This document shows positions 39,341-50,659 of a DNA stretch of 64,000 bases, piece by piece (within the stretch, counting starts at the first letter, position 1; the number at the start of each line of letters is the position of its first letter). The translations under genes were made by a program, and so were the position numbers. A model generated the notes under the pieces. The model was given only the letters and a program-made list of their open reading frames with translations. It made no database searches and had not been told where the DNA came from. The DNA is from Dipteris shenzhenensis (lineage: Eukaryota; Polypodiophyta; Polypodiopsida; Gleicheniales): NCBI GenBank assembly GCA_047967505.1, contig CM106538.1; one strand, written 5' to 3'.

Positions 39341-41159
39341 TTTGACTATATCAAATTGGGCAAAGAGATAGTGCAATCACAGCTTGCATTAGGAAAAAAG
39401 GGAGCTCATTTTGGGGCCCTGTAAGAAATTCACTATTTTCTCTTTTCTCTCTCTACAAAAGCAAGAAAATATGGATACTTGCGTGAGAAATGTCAGTGTG
39501 AAAAGGAATAAATATATTCTTTCACATGCTTTACATTCAATGTTCATATAAGAGCAACACTTTTCTGTGCAGAATTCAGAGATTCTGACACCGCAGACGC
39601 GTCCGGAACGGCCCAAAACCCCAAAAACGGCACTAGAAACGCTGGAATCGGACATCCGGAGGCCTGGAAACGGCCAAAAAAGGCCGAAAAACGCGATTTG
39701 CAGCAAAATGCGATTTGGCACTTTTGGACTCCGGATGTCCGATTCCAGCGTTTCCAGTGCCGTTCTTGGGGTTTTGGGCCGTTTCGGACACGTCTGCGGT
39801 GTCAGAATCACCAAATTCTGCACAAAAAATAAATTTTTTAAAGATTCAAATCAGATCACCTCATTAATGTGACATGCTTCTACGAACATATAGTACTATT
39901 TCTTTTTCTTATTTTCATCTTCTTTTGTTGAATTTTCAACGTTACGTTGGCCCACTCCTGATTGGTTGAGAGCCTATTTTCTCTCTCTTCTAAAAGGCCC
40001 CAAAATGAGCTCCCTTTTTTCCTAATGCAGATGGATATCAAGAATTACACGATTTTTTTGCACTTCTACACCAACAAGGGAAGAAACGAAACTCTAAACA
40101 ATGCACATGGAGTGTGGACTGTTGCATTGTGGATCTTCCCACAGGGTATGCTACAGGTGGTAAAGGAGAGGTTCCACCTTGGAATGTTATCACAGAAGAT
40201 CATATCTCCTCTTCCTTGGCCATTGCTACAGCTGTGATGGATGACAATGGGTGGACTTTGGTTTTCTGTTCTCCATCTACTCTACCTACTGTGGAGCGCT
40301 ATGCAGTAAGATTAAAAATGGAGGTGGCTTGCAAGTAAATTTATTTGTGTTGAACACTTCATGAAGTCTTGTGGGTTATAGGCTAGGGTCTGATTCTGGC
40401 ACATATTGTTTTGTTTCAAGCAAATGGATAGTACAAAGCATGGAATCTCAAGGCATTTCAAACACACTTGGGATTGGTGTAAAGGTGATTCTTCAGATGT
40501 ATGTTTGCTTCTACTTCTATATCATAAAATCACATAGAAATTGACTCATGCTTTTTTGAATAGTTTTATGTTTTCCATGCTATGGCTATGAGGAGGATAG
40601 GACTTACTTGCCTTTAGTCCATCATTCCAAATGAGTTGGCAAGGGAGGTGCATGGCGTGGATCTCTTGAGAAGAGTCCTGCATTATACTTATGTTCTTGG
40701 AGATGTTGTGTCCTCCAAATGGTTCCATTCTTGAGATGAGGGTAGGGATACGACCAAGATTGAGGGCTGCACTCCACTCTGGTCGCCCTTGCTTGGCAAT
40801 AGACAATGACCCAAAGATATGTACTGGACTACTTCTAGGAGTGGTGGATGCTATTTATGTAGGTGTGGGATTGTCTACATAGTAGCATATGCTCATGGAT
40901 GTCGATGCTAAGGAGGAAGAAATCAATGTTTCTGTGCCATTGGTCTAGTGAGTAAAAAATGTTGTTCTTTATTTTGAATGAATACCTTTCATTTACACAT
41001 GTAAGGGAGTTCTAAAGTTTCATTTTGAAGTGAATTGCCAACTTACGCAGAGAGTATGGCATGCACATGGAAAGGAACGACAAATCATATAACTATGAGT
41101 TGAGGGAGAAGAGGAGACGACGGACTTTATTTGTGGATGACTCCGCCGACGAGAATTAG
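39341..41159 (+). pseudogene. Beta-class DNA methyltransferase-like gene remnant
   Basis: The first piece (39344-39388, DYIKLGKEIVQSQLA) and the second (40030-40338) form one frame when the foldback element at 39389-40025 and one TGCA are set aside. The second piece contains VDLPTGYATGG and NGWTLVFCSP, matching the motif IV (DPPY-like) loop and following strands. A short exon-like piece near 40430-40498 (HFKHTWDWCKG) ends at a GTATGT donor. A block from 40564 gives ELAREVHGVDLLRRVL and then, after a frame change, NGSILEMRVGI and ALHSGRPCLAIDNDPK. This resembles the helix, GDVVLDPF.GSGT and GR..GID region of N4-cytosine/N6-adenine methyltransferases. Motif IV before motif I is the beta-class order. 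A basic C-terminus (EKRRRRTLF) ends in TAG at 41157. FxGxG is degraded (MRVGI), and stops and frame changes are present. Family call is by motif only. Confidence 0.5.
39389..40025. mobile_element. Foldback element with 30-bp terminal repeats and a long internal hairpin
   Basis: Terminal inverted repeats TTAGGAAAAAAGGGAGCTCA..GGGGCC (39389-39418) and their exact complement (39996-40025) bound 637 bp. TGCA occurs on both sides (39385-39388 and 40026-40029), so the inverted arms plus TGCA total 34 bp. The interior holds a second inverted repeat of about 110-bp arms (around 39570-39680 and 39720-39825), with GACACCGCAGACG and ACACGTCTGCGGTGTC as matching parts. No protein is encoded beyond symmetric ORFs. 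The class is uncertain; a 4-bp palindromic target is unusual for common plant MITEs. Confidence 0.85.
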
Positions 41160-42095
41160 TTTATGGTTATACTTTATGGTCTACTATACATTGGTGCTAT
41201 CTCACATACACGATATTTATTTTTGGCTATCATTTTGATTCTGAAATTTTGTGACATTATGCGTATGAGACAATAGTCTGGAAAACTTTTTTTGGGTGCA
41301 CTCTAGTTTATTAATGCGTAAGTAAAATCTACATTAGAGGTACATATTGCTTTGGCTTTTGGAAACAATCTTGAGCTTCTACTTTGTTGGTTGGCATTAT
41401 TATTTAATGTAAGATTCTATGATATGCATTCCTTTTCCTTCATATGTTGTCACTCTTACTTGTTATATTACTTGCATCTGGTAAACTTGTTGCATGTGGT
41501 TTGTAAAATATCACTTGGCGGCTTACATATAGATGAGCAAGCTGAAGTGCACACGTACATTTATTGGTTGGATTGGTTCATTGAAATTCAGAATTTAAAT
41601 TATGCTTGTGGGTTACAATTTTTAGTGTGGAATCCTGGATTCATGATCTGGATTTAATGTTTTTTCGGTTATGAATACATTGGGCAAAACTTCCACATCT
41701 AGTAAAAGTTTTATGCAATATGCTCAAACCTTGTTCATGGATGGAATCACATACATGAGTGGCCAACTTAGAGAAAAATAATAATGAATTTAAAAATATG
41801 AATGTTCCGAAAGATAATGTATCATTCTAGGGGGGTTGCAAATGACCTTGACCTCTTTTAACATTTTCTTTTAATACTATACATGGAAAGTTTGTACTGT
41901 TAGAATTGAATAAATATAGTTGGTATATAACATATGCCACTGTAATAGTGTTCCAATATGATTCCTTGAATGAATATACATTAAAAAATGTTGCAAAAAT
42001 GCTCACTCGGACTTCTCCGCTTGTGGTTTTATGCTCGAATACCTATAAAACCCCCACCGTATTGTGTGTATTAGTCAAGTAAATCGTGCACCAAT
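41160..42095. other. No gene recognised
   Basis: AT-rich sequence following the methyltransferase remnant. A 101-residue plus ORF at 41352-41657 has a hydrophobic, cysteine-containing composition but no motif I recognise and no family context. It may be 3' flank of the remnant. Confidence 0.35.
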
Positions 42096-42100
42096 TCACA

Positions 42101-43087
42101 TTAAGAGCACACTCGACCAGGATTGCGGCAGTGAGTACACCATATCCCCTTAAAGCCTTTAGGTATGGATCCTTCTCCAAAAGCCACTAGCGCACCCTTA
42201 CCTCCTTTAGAGGCTCTCCGGGACTTCGTCTCTGCTTTCGAGTTGGAATCCTTTGTACTGGTACCTTCCGACCTTCCGTCCGAACTGGTCGCATCTGAAT
42301 CATCCTCACTGTCATCCGACTTCTTGGATTTGGACAATTTCTTCTTAGATTTGCTCTTCTCTGATTTGCAATTTTTGGATGTCCTCCCCTGCAGCGATTC
42401 CCCCACTCGCACTGTTTGCACCATGACCGCCACAAGTATTGTCTATGTCTAATCCATTGTGGCCAATGCCATCCACAGATCCCGTGACAGCCCCAAAATG
42501 TAGTCATTGAGTACCTCTTGAGCAAGGTGCTGAGCTGCAAGTACATGTTGCAAGAGTAAATTGAATTTGGACGCATAACCTTCCACATCCTAATCACCTT
42601 GTTGCAAGCTAAACTGATTGTGCAGGTGGGCTCTGACACCGATTGACCCCTCTCGGAGCTTCTTGCGAACTATCGATCCCATGCGCAGGATCACTATTGT
42701 GCCATAGTTGCATAGTTGGTGTCAAGGGATTAGGAGGTCCTTTCGAGCGTGTGCGCATGCATGCCTACTAGGAAGCCAACAATCGCAAAAGACGCTGCCA
42801 CGACCATCGGATGAGGTTCTTCACTGGAATTTCTGCACTTGCTCAACCGTAAGTAGGATGTTGGGGGTTAGAACACATCCGATGGATTTCATCTTGAAAT
42901 CCTTGGATGTGGCTCCTCACCACAGCAGCAATCTCCTCTCGAATCTCCTCCGGAGTGAGTGCAACTATGTGCATACCTCCATGTGAAGTGCCTCTGCAAA
43001 GACGGCAAGGAGCGGATGACATGAGCGCTCAATTGCCTGATCGTGAATTCCTTGCATGATGGTAAGAATGTGCATCGTGATCGCCAA
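42101..43087 (-). pseudogene. Ty3/gypsy gag remnant, family G1 copy a
   Basis: The element reads leftwards from a primer-site-like TTGGCGATCACGATG at 43087. A leader and N-terminal part match the copy at 61291-60960 (for example EEIRE/EEIAA with GATSKDF/RCHIWKF). At 42433-42101 the frame encodes a lysine-serine-rich linker (CKSEKSKSKKKLSKSKKSDD), SKGGKGALVAFGEGSIPKGF and WCTHCRNPGR. The last is the start of a zinc knuckle whose histidine is missing. It stops there, so protease, RT and integrase are absent. Several frame breaks occur between the leader and the linker. Confidence 0.6.
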
Positions 43088-43509
43088 TGTGTAGCATCAT
43101 AAATGCACACAGACGCTACGAAAAGCAATAGATAAATGATACGCGCAACATCCACAAGAACGGAATACAACAAGAGATAGATGCTAAGAACAATGTATTC
43201 GAAGCAATAGCTCACTCAACATCTCTGTACACAATGATCTTTGCATGCTAGTAATAGCATGCGTACAGAACCATCTGACGGTTAGAGAAGTAGCTCGCCA
43301 ATGTGTAGTGTCATAAATGTGCATAGATGCTACGAAAAGCAATAGATAAACGATACGCACAACATCCACAAGAATAGAATACAGCAAGAGATAGATGCTA
43401 AGAACAATGTATTCTAGAGCAATAGCTTGCTCAACATCTGTGTACACAATGATCTCAGAATGCTAGTAATAACATGGGTACAAAACTGTCTAGCGGTTAG
43501 AGAAGTAGC
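43081..43509. repeat. Two tandem 214-bp LTR-derived units
   Basis: 43081-43294 and 43295-43509 both start TCGCCAATGTGTAG and run through ACGAAAAGCAATAGATAAA, GAACAATGTATTC and GGTTAGAGAAGTAG. They are about 85-90 percent alike by eye. On minus, each ends in ..CTACACA followed by TTGGCGA, the LTR end plus primer site. So either the LTR carries an internal tandem or the LTR and primer site were duplicated together. Confidence 0.75.
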
Positions 43510-43599
43510 CGTTGAGGACTACAACCATTTGGAGATCTGAACTGTTAACCCTTGCGAATAACCTACCCTTGCACACCCCTCTAGGTCACTGCTGCTAAG

Positions 43600-46410
43600 C
43601 CGCATGGTTATGCAATAACAAGTACCATATTAAGAAGCTAGTCTAATGTAATATTTATCTGGGCCTTTAGCAAACTGTGAAATGATTCCCCATGGTCCAC
43701 TGCATCTCCAACTTTGGGTTTGTTGCATATTTCACCAAGCAGATAACACCCTCTAGAAGGAGCCTTCTCCTTTAGAACATCGATCTTTTTGCTTTCATGC
43801 TCCTCTTTGAGTGCACAACATCCTTTGTACATCCTTCATTCTGGTCACCTTCCTTTATTGGTTCCTCCTAATTCAATGCTAGCTTAGCACGTGAAGGCAG
43901 GATCTGCTCCTCCATCATTTGTATCTCTACATTAATCTTCATTTCTATAGGCTGGTATTGTGAGGTATCTTTCACTTCCCACTTAGCTTCCTTTCTTGAA
44001 TTCACCTTATCAAGAGGTTTAAGAACATCTTGACAAACTCTATTCTACTCATTCCAATTGATTGGATGCATACATTTTGTCACCATAGGCAATTTCTTTT
44101 CAACCTGGACAGGACCCTTGGATCTTGTAATGGAGAGAGCTTTTTGATAACTTTGTTTCTCTAGCATCTCCCTTCTTCTTTGCAACCCATACGATCACAG
44201 GACACTACTATCATTGTCTCCAAATCATTCTTTCCATGCCCAAATATCTGCTTCACCTTCATGGGCATGTCCTTTGAACAACTCAATTCCAACTGAATAA
44301 GCACAACATTGGCTTGGGCTGGTGGCTGACGAGGTTGATTTTGTGCTTATGATTGAGTTTGGTACTGCACAATAGGGATACCCCTCTCATTGCTATGTTT
44401 CTACCATAACTCACAACCTGGGCCTTGCTGATGTCCAGCTTGACCACAATATGTGCAATTCTAAGCATCATTGTTTTGATTTGATTATCGAGGCTGGTTT
44501 TCCCAATTCTGATATGATTGTCTTCTTCCTTGGTCAGCAGGATCATTCACCCCTACTCGATTGACTATAGATGGTTGTGTCGGTGCCCTAGTATTTTGCA
44601 TATGAGGCAATCTCTCCCTATAATTTGGATTATACCAAATATTGGCACTCTCATGATTTCTTTTAGCACAGAACTCGCATTTAGGCTTCTCAGATGAAGC
44701 GGCTTCTAATAGTACCATGCTTTTCAAATGTTGTTTGATCTTTTTCTCTAACCTCTCATCTCTTGAAGAAGATTTTGCTATTTTCTTTGACTTCATGCTC
44801 TCTTTAGATTTCCCTTTCTCCGATTGCTTCTTTCTTTTACATTTGTTCTTTCGGTCTTCATTATTAGAATCATCCAAATCATAATCACCAGACTGGAAAT
44901 CCGTATCTTCATTGTCATTGTCTATGTCAGAGTCCTCATCTAAATCTGTGTTAGAATCAAAATTCTTTGTATCCTTCTTTCTATTCTTCATGGATTTTCT
45001 TTCGGTCATACGAAATCTTCCTTCAACTCACTATGCAGCTACCACCATATTATCAAAGTCATTAGCTCCTGCCAGGGTGTCCCTCCCAACAATAGCACTT
45101 CTCAATTTGGTATTCAATCCCTTACAAAATTTATCTCCCAATTGCTCCTGAGTCAGTCTCTAAGGGGTGGCTAGTCTCTGGTTCAAATTGTGGAGCTTCT
45201 GGGCAATCTTCTACCAATAGATCCTTCTGTTTCAACTACCAAAGCTTTTTGAGAATTGCTTCTTGTGTTTTCTCTTGTTGAAACTGTGCAAGAAAAGCTT
45301 GCTTTAAAGCCTCATAATTTGCAAAATGATTCATGCCATACTGAATGAACCAAGTCATTGCCTTGCCCACCAAAGTGGCTGCCAACTGTTCCTCCTCCTT
45401 CGTCGTGTCATCAAGCTGTCCTTCGAAACCACTTACTACCCATTGGGTCTCAAATTGCCCAATGTGACTATCAGACTCTTGTTTTGTTTTGCCACTGAAT
45501 TTAGCAGAGCGGACTTTGGGGTTCTGCATGTTGACCGCAAGGATGATCGGAACAATCGGTCATATTATCCTTGGATGGCGTCGGGGTGGAAGTGGATCAT
45601 ACAACCGCCTTGATACTCCTACATACACTCAAAATGCTTCATGATAACCATATGTTGCATGAATGAAATCTTTTGAAGGAGACCATGAATTACGAAGGCC
45701 TTTGAGATTCTTTGCATTGTGATATTCAAGATTGCCACTTGAACTGGTGCAAGGTTATTCCCTTAATGTTGTGTTGCCAAGAACCCAATCTTCATTTTCC
45801 AAACTTCCACTGATTTCATGCACACTTTGTTGAAATTCGGATGCTTCTCCAACCTCTTTATGACCTTGCACTAGCTCCCTAGGAACCTCTTTAGAGGCAC
45901 TTGTTTGCGAGCCTTAGTGAAGTATGGATGGTCAATTCATCGAGGAGATGTTTCAAGTTCTTCTATGTCTATGACATCTAGTACGGATGCCTCCATGAAC
46001 ATGCTATAAGAATTCTCTGCTCCCAAAATTCGCCCATCTTTGGCCATGGATTGGATGCAACTCAATCCAAAAAAATTCCTTCAACAATTTCATGTATCCT
46101 CTACTGAAAGTTATGAATCTTTTGTTGAAAATTTGCAATTATTGTTGACTAAATTCTACTGCATGCACTCTTGATGGCACTCTTGACGCCCAACTTCTGT
46201 TGGGCGGACTTTAGTGCTTGAACATCGCCTTACAAGACTAGGATTTGTCGCACTGTACATGTTGAACACTCTGCTTCTTCATTTTTTGTGGTGCCTCTCT
46301 ATGCTTCACCACATCCACATTGTCTCCACAATGCTTGCATAGAGAAGCCATCCACGCTCTTCGCATATCTCTTACAATCCAAGTGCCCAATTTATTTGCA
46401 GGATCGCCAA
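43600..46410 (-). pseudogene. Ty3/gypsy gag remnant, family G2
   Basis: On minus from the primer site TTGGCGATCC at 46410 there is a long leader with no clear frame. The gag follows (45529-45236) with RSAKFSGKTKQESDSHIGQF, a LDDTTKEEEQLAATLVGKAM segment and FLAQFQQEKTQEAI. It continues with RLTQEQLGDKFCKGLN and LRSAIVGRDTLAGANDFDNM near 45180-45040. An acidic-basic linker (45009-44700) precedes CEFCAKRNHES, and NCTYCGQAGHQQGPGCE near 44460-44400 is a better zinc-knuckle-like motif. From 44280 to 43600 no pol domain is recognisable. The gag layout is that of plant gypsy elements. Stops are many. Confidence 0.65.
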
Positions 46411-46930
46411 TGTAATATGTAGAGACTTATCCAGAAAACTATAGAGTACCATTGAAAGCACAGTAAGAACTTCCAAAAACTGATATTCCAATTCTGAATT
46501 CAAGGCAAGAAAAGATCATAATGAGTAATACTGATTGATATCCATTTCATTATTGTTGAAAACTAAATATATCATATAGGAAACATAGTCAAAACTAGAC
46601 AAAATAGAGTTCTACGAACAGAGAATGCTTCCTCATTTAGAGCTTTTAAACTTCTGAATCAACAACATAAAGCAAAGAACAACCATGTCATCTATATGAC
46701 AGTTCTAACTACTAGTATACATGCTTTAGAAGCGGTTTCCTAGAGGTAGTCAATAGAGCGAGCAAGAAAAAGCGAGCGGGCCCAATGAAGCGAGCGAGTT
46801 TTTTCACAATTCCTCCTATGAGAACAAATTTGAAACTGAACTTACTATCTGCTACTACTCTGCAAGGAGTTTTCTTTCTTCTCATTGTTTCTTCCTCTAC
46901 AAATGTTGCAAAAGTTTTTTCCACCCTATC
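46411..46930 (-). mobile_element. LTR portion of family G2 (outer limit uncertain)
   Basis: On plus it begins TGTAATATGTAGAGACTT directly after the primer site, so on minus it ends ..ATTACA. The distal edge is not marked by a second copy and is set loosely before the Mutator-like gene. ORFs in it look like chance. Confidence 0.4.
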
Positions 46931-47063
46931 TTTCAGTTGAAGAACATAAACTAATTACCAAACTCATAACATAAATGACTGTTGAAATACCACTTCACCC
47001 GCAAAATGCACTAGACCAAAACTTTCCAAATGTGTCCATGGTTCACCACAACAATTATCAGTC

Positions 47064-49622
47064 TATGAACAAATGGGAGTTTTAAATGATACACAATGGA
47101 AAGGAAAGCTTAGGAGACCTCCTCTACTTGGTCCCATTGATCCAGCCTTGGGGTCACTTGTGTGCAAGCATTGTGATGCAATACTAGAGTGTGTTTACCT
47201 ATGCAGTGCTATTATATATTATTGCTTTCCCCATGAATGAGTGAAGACAATGAGATGCGCAGTGCATGTGGGTTTCCATGACCATCCAATTGAAAAAGGT
47301 AGAAGTCGAGCAAAGGAAATGCAAGTAGAGGATCTCATTTCAATGCATGCTAGGTTGAATGGAAATTCCTCTTGCAAAAATATCGAGGTGTCTGTGGCAC
47401 AAGACCTTGTGATGGAGATAATGCTAGCAAAGGATGGGGTTGTTGTGGAGCCACTAGATGATCAAAAGTTTGAAGAAGTGCTTGAAACCATTACACCAAT
47501 GACCTAGAGAAGGAGGCTTTAGAGAGTGGTGTAGAGCGCAAGAAGTGAGGCTAGAGGAGGGGATGGTGGAATGGATTCAATACTTGATTTATAGAGGAGA
47601 TGCAAATATCCATACCTACAAAGTATCCTACTTCATGAACAATTGCAAGATGAACAACAACCACATATCTTCAAAATGTTGACCATTGGTCCAGGATTAG
47701 GAGTCGATCTAGTGAATCGCATGCGGCCTGGTGGAAGCTTGGGATCATGATGGGTTCATTTTGACCATGTGCATCGAGTGAGGGGATGGTCAACAATGGG
47801 CACTCATGTGTATGACCCATTCATAAGGGAACTATTAACTATAGCAATATGTGAATTCAAGGTGGAGTATAACCATGCTCAAGTTCGATTCTGGGAGCTA
47901 CTGAACAATACAATGGAGAAGAATGGTTTTAAAAAACCTGAATTCCGTGGATTCATGGCAGATGGAGTAGGAGCAAATTGCCTGGCTGTCTGCATTGTTT
48001 ACAATGGTGGACCTGAAAATGTGATGGATGGTAGAGAAAGAACTTGTGTTTTCCATTGGGAGATGAGCATGGTTGAGCACACCAGATGATGCATTAAGCC
48101 ACAATTTCAGGAGGAGAATAAAGTTCTATGTCAGAAGTGGAGAGAGGCAATAACTTCAACTTCTGCAGACCAATGTAAACAAACATTGAATTTGTATTGG
48201 TCCCTGATTCATGTGAAGGAGGGTGAGCTACCAACATTGCATACAGGGCTTGCTTTGTGGGATGTTAGAGTCAACCAGTGGGGGGGAATGTTCTTGTGGC
48301 AAGAAGAGCACTCTGAATTTGTTCCTACAGTGAACCTTTTAGAGACAAAACATTCTAGCATGAGAGCAGCACATGGATATGCAAAACACATAACATTGTA
48401 TGATGCTTATGTAGTAGATCTTGCAATGAGTGTCCTTCAGAGTGCCCACTACAATGCCTTTATGAATGGAAGACACTTGGGTACAGGACCAAATTTGGAT
48501 GCTCTCCGGCGAAGAATACTTGATGGTAGTGGGTCTGGTAAAGGGGACAGAAATAGGCTTGTGGATTTATCACACATAGTGATTGAAGAGGCTGGGATAC
48601 AATCTCCTGAGATGAATAGGCCAATAACAGCACCGGTGAGCATAAGAAGAAAGAGGGGTTCAAAATGTTCAACATTAGTCCATGCAAATGATAGTCATCG
48701 ACTAGAATACATGATAGTGACAACAAGGATAGTGATAGGAAAAAGAAGACAAATTGATTTTAAAAGTCCATCATAGGATGTGGTTTGTAGAGAGATAGAT
48801 ATTCATGAAGCCAATTGGGCAATCAGGAGAACCGAACCACATAGCATTGTCACATGCTTTGGCTACTTGGCAGAGATTCGGAGATGATGTGGGGCACTAA
48901 TCAATTCACTTGGTAGAAGTGCAAGTTATGGTGTGCCAGCCCCTTGTTTTAAGGGAAGAAGGCAACATTCTCATGGAGTGATAGAGCAGTTTGTATGGTT
49001 TTGTAATACTTCTATCACCCATACATGGAATGTGGATAAATCCATTCAAGGTGTTCCTGGGGTCTCTCCAGGTGTATGGAAGGTTGCAAGTGGGACACCA
49101 ATGACTGTAGATGAGAGGGGTGACCTTGTAAGGGCAGGGTTCGTATTTAATAGTGATGATTCTATTAGTGTGATGGGACCTCCTTATGCACATCAAATCC
49201 ATACACCTAGCCATGTGCACCCTTCTCATCATGATGGAAAGCTTGTTTCATGGAGAAGTAAGTTGAATAAAGATTTCAAGGAAAGGATACACAAGGAAGT
49301 TCCAGAAAATGGGGAGGTGGTGAGAGAGAACATCATTATTCCACATGAGGTGCATGTATTCCATGTTCGTACAACAGGATCAATGTCCAAGGGGCTAACA
49401 TATAGTGTCTTGATTTCAGAGTTTCCACATTGCACATGCCTTGATTTCACAAAAAGGGAAGCAAGATAAAGTCCCTACATGCCTTGCAAGCACATATACT
49501 TTGTGTTTATTGTTGTCTTGGGCTTAACTAAAATGGTGCATCAGTTTATGCATCAGGCTGCATTGACAAAAGTTGAATTGTTTCAAGCTCTAGGTGGTAG
49601 AAGAAACCCATCAAGTATGTAG
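47064..49622 (+). pseudogene. Mutator-like transposase with SWIM zinc finger
   Basis: A single frame of about 853 codons runs from YEQMGVLNDTQWKGK to RRNPSS and TAG at 49620. It has about ten in-frame stops and no frameshift that I can detect. N-terminal: a cysteine-histidine unit, CKHCDAILECVYLC then RCAVHVGFHDHPIEKG, like the WRKY/GCM-type DNA-binding modules of Mutator proteins. Core: WSTMGTHVYDP near 47787, GFMADGVGAN near 47950 (second acid) and RERTCVFHWE near 48035. The C-x2-H signature (CVFH) lies just ahead of the presumed third acid. C-terminal: CTCLDFTKREA and MPCKHIYFVF (49433-49505) form a C-x-C..C-x-H SWIM finger. The order fits MULE transposases. I see no terminal inverted repeats, so the element's borders are unknown. 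Confidence 0.75.
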
Positions 49623-50320
49623 TGTATGGCTTGGATGCCCTTTTTTTGCATTTCCTTTAGAATCGGATAATATATGTAGGTGTGCTTCCTTGCATGAAGC
49701 TACACTAAGTTTTATTTTTTGAAGGTGAAAGAAACCCATCAAGCATTTAGTAGGCAGCCTAGATGTCCCTTTTTTATATTTCCTTTGGAAGCGGATGATA
49801 TACATAGGTGTGCTTCCATGTTTTGGCAATGCACGAAAAAACATTTTGTACAATCATTCCAAGGGTTGGAAGATATTTTGAAGCATCAAATTTTTTTATC
49901 AATTTATTTTTGTATGACATATGCTTTTTGTGCTATGGAGTTAATAACTTTTAGAAAAAAGGTGTCTTCTGACAACATGAAGAGGAATTAATGTAATATG
50001 TTACTACTCTCATTATTGAAAGCATTCAATGTTTTATTTTATCATTACTTTTTCACAACAAAGGAAACATGATTTGAACACGTACTTCGGGAAACATGCT
50101 AGCCAAGATGCAGGCGAGTGGGTAAGATTTCTTGGAGCATAAATTGTGGTAATTGGCTGTCCTGGATGAATATGATGTGGTTGTTATTAAACAAATAACA
50201 CCTTGCATTGTTGTTTGTCCACGCTCGCTCATTTGGCCTCGCTCGCTTTTTGGTAATCCTCAGTTTCTTATAACTACTCTACTATGGTTTTGCATATGTT
50301 TTCTATTACTTATGAAAATA
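49623..50320. other. No gene recognised; broken copia left flank
   Basis: Two related phrases (GAAACCCATCAAG(T/C)AT and GGATGCCC/AGATGTCCC TTTTTT, with a TTTCCTTT..AATCGGATAATATA match) repeat at about 49606-49690 and 49732-49812, so a local duplication of about 125 bp follows the Mutator-like gene. The remaining sequence up to 50320 is not LTR sequence, although about 460 bases of LTR should stand here if the copia element were complete. Confidence 0.5.
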
Positions 50321-50589
50321 GACTGGTGGCTATATAAGAGCAAGCCCGTGAAGCCCATTTCATCATTGGCTACAGCAACCCTGATTCCTTAGCATCCAGC
50401 CTCCGTCCTCTACTGTTTCCAACTCGCTATCAAAGCTTCTTTCACAGAAGCACACGGTTGGGAGGCAGCGCCATCTATTGTGTCAGTTCTACAGTAATCA
50501 AATTTTTTATTCTCCATACTATCTATTTTCTCTCTTGCATACGAGATCCTATTATCTGTTGAGCACAGACATTGTATTGTTTTCTTACA
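50321..50589 (+). repeat. Truncated 5' LTR of copia 2
   Basis: It starts at GACTGGTGGCTATATAAGAG and ends TTTTCTTACA. It matches the last 269 bases of the 3' LTR. TATATAAG near 50331 is a fitting TATA box, so the truncated piece still contains the presumed transcription start region. Confidence 0.9.
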
Positions 50590-50601
50590 TGGTATCAGAT
50601 C
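50590..50601 (+). other. Primer binding site of copia 2
   Basis: TGGTATCAGATC, directly after the LTR. It agrees with the initiator-Met tRNA site except at the eleventh base. Confidence 0.85.
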
Positions 50602-50659
50602 CTAGACTCTAGCAAGAAGATTTGGTAGTGTGTTTCTGTTTGCGAGCAGATTGTGAGAG

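Noticed and set aside
39389-40025. Two symmetric ORFs (39389-39823 minus, 39567-39872 plus) containing SDSSVSSAV and RPKTP.TALETLESDIR
   Set aside because: Both strands give the same peptides because of the internal hairpin, so they mirror the inverted repeat and do not indicate a gene.
40546-40806. Minus ORF overlapping the methyltransferase remnant
   Set aside because: Antisense shadow. The plus strand carries the coherent motif order.
43081-43509. CRISPR-like or satellite array
   Set aside because: Only two units, adjoining gypsy leader sequence and a primer-site-like motif; the organism is a plant.
47064-49622. Stop-codon reassignment or a functional Mutator-like gene
   Set aside because: Neighbouring genes and the LRR gene use standard stops, and the same TAG/TGA pattern appears in clearly dead retroelements, so decay is simpler.
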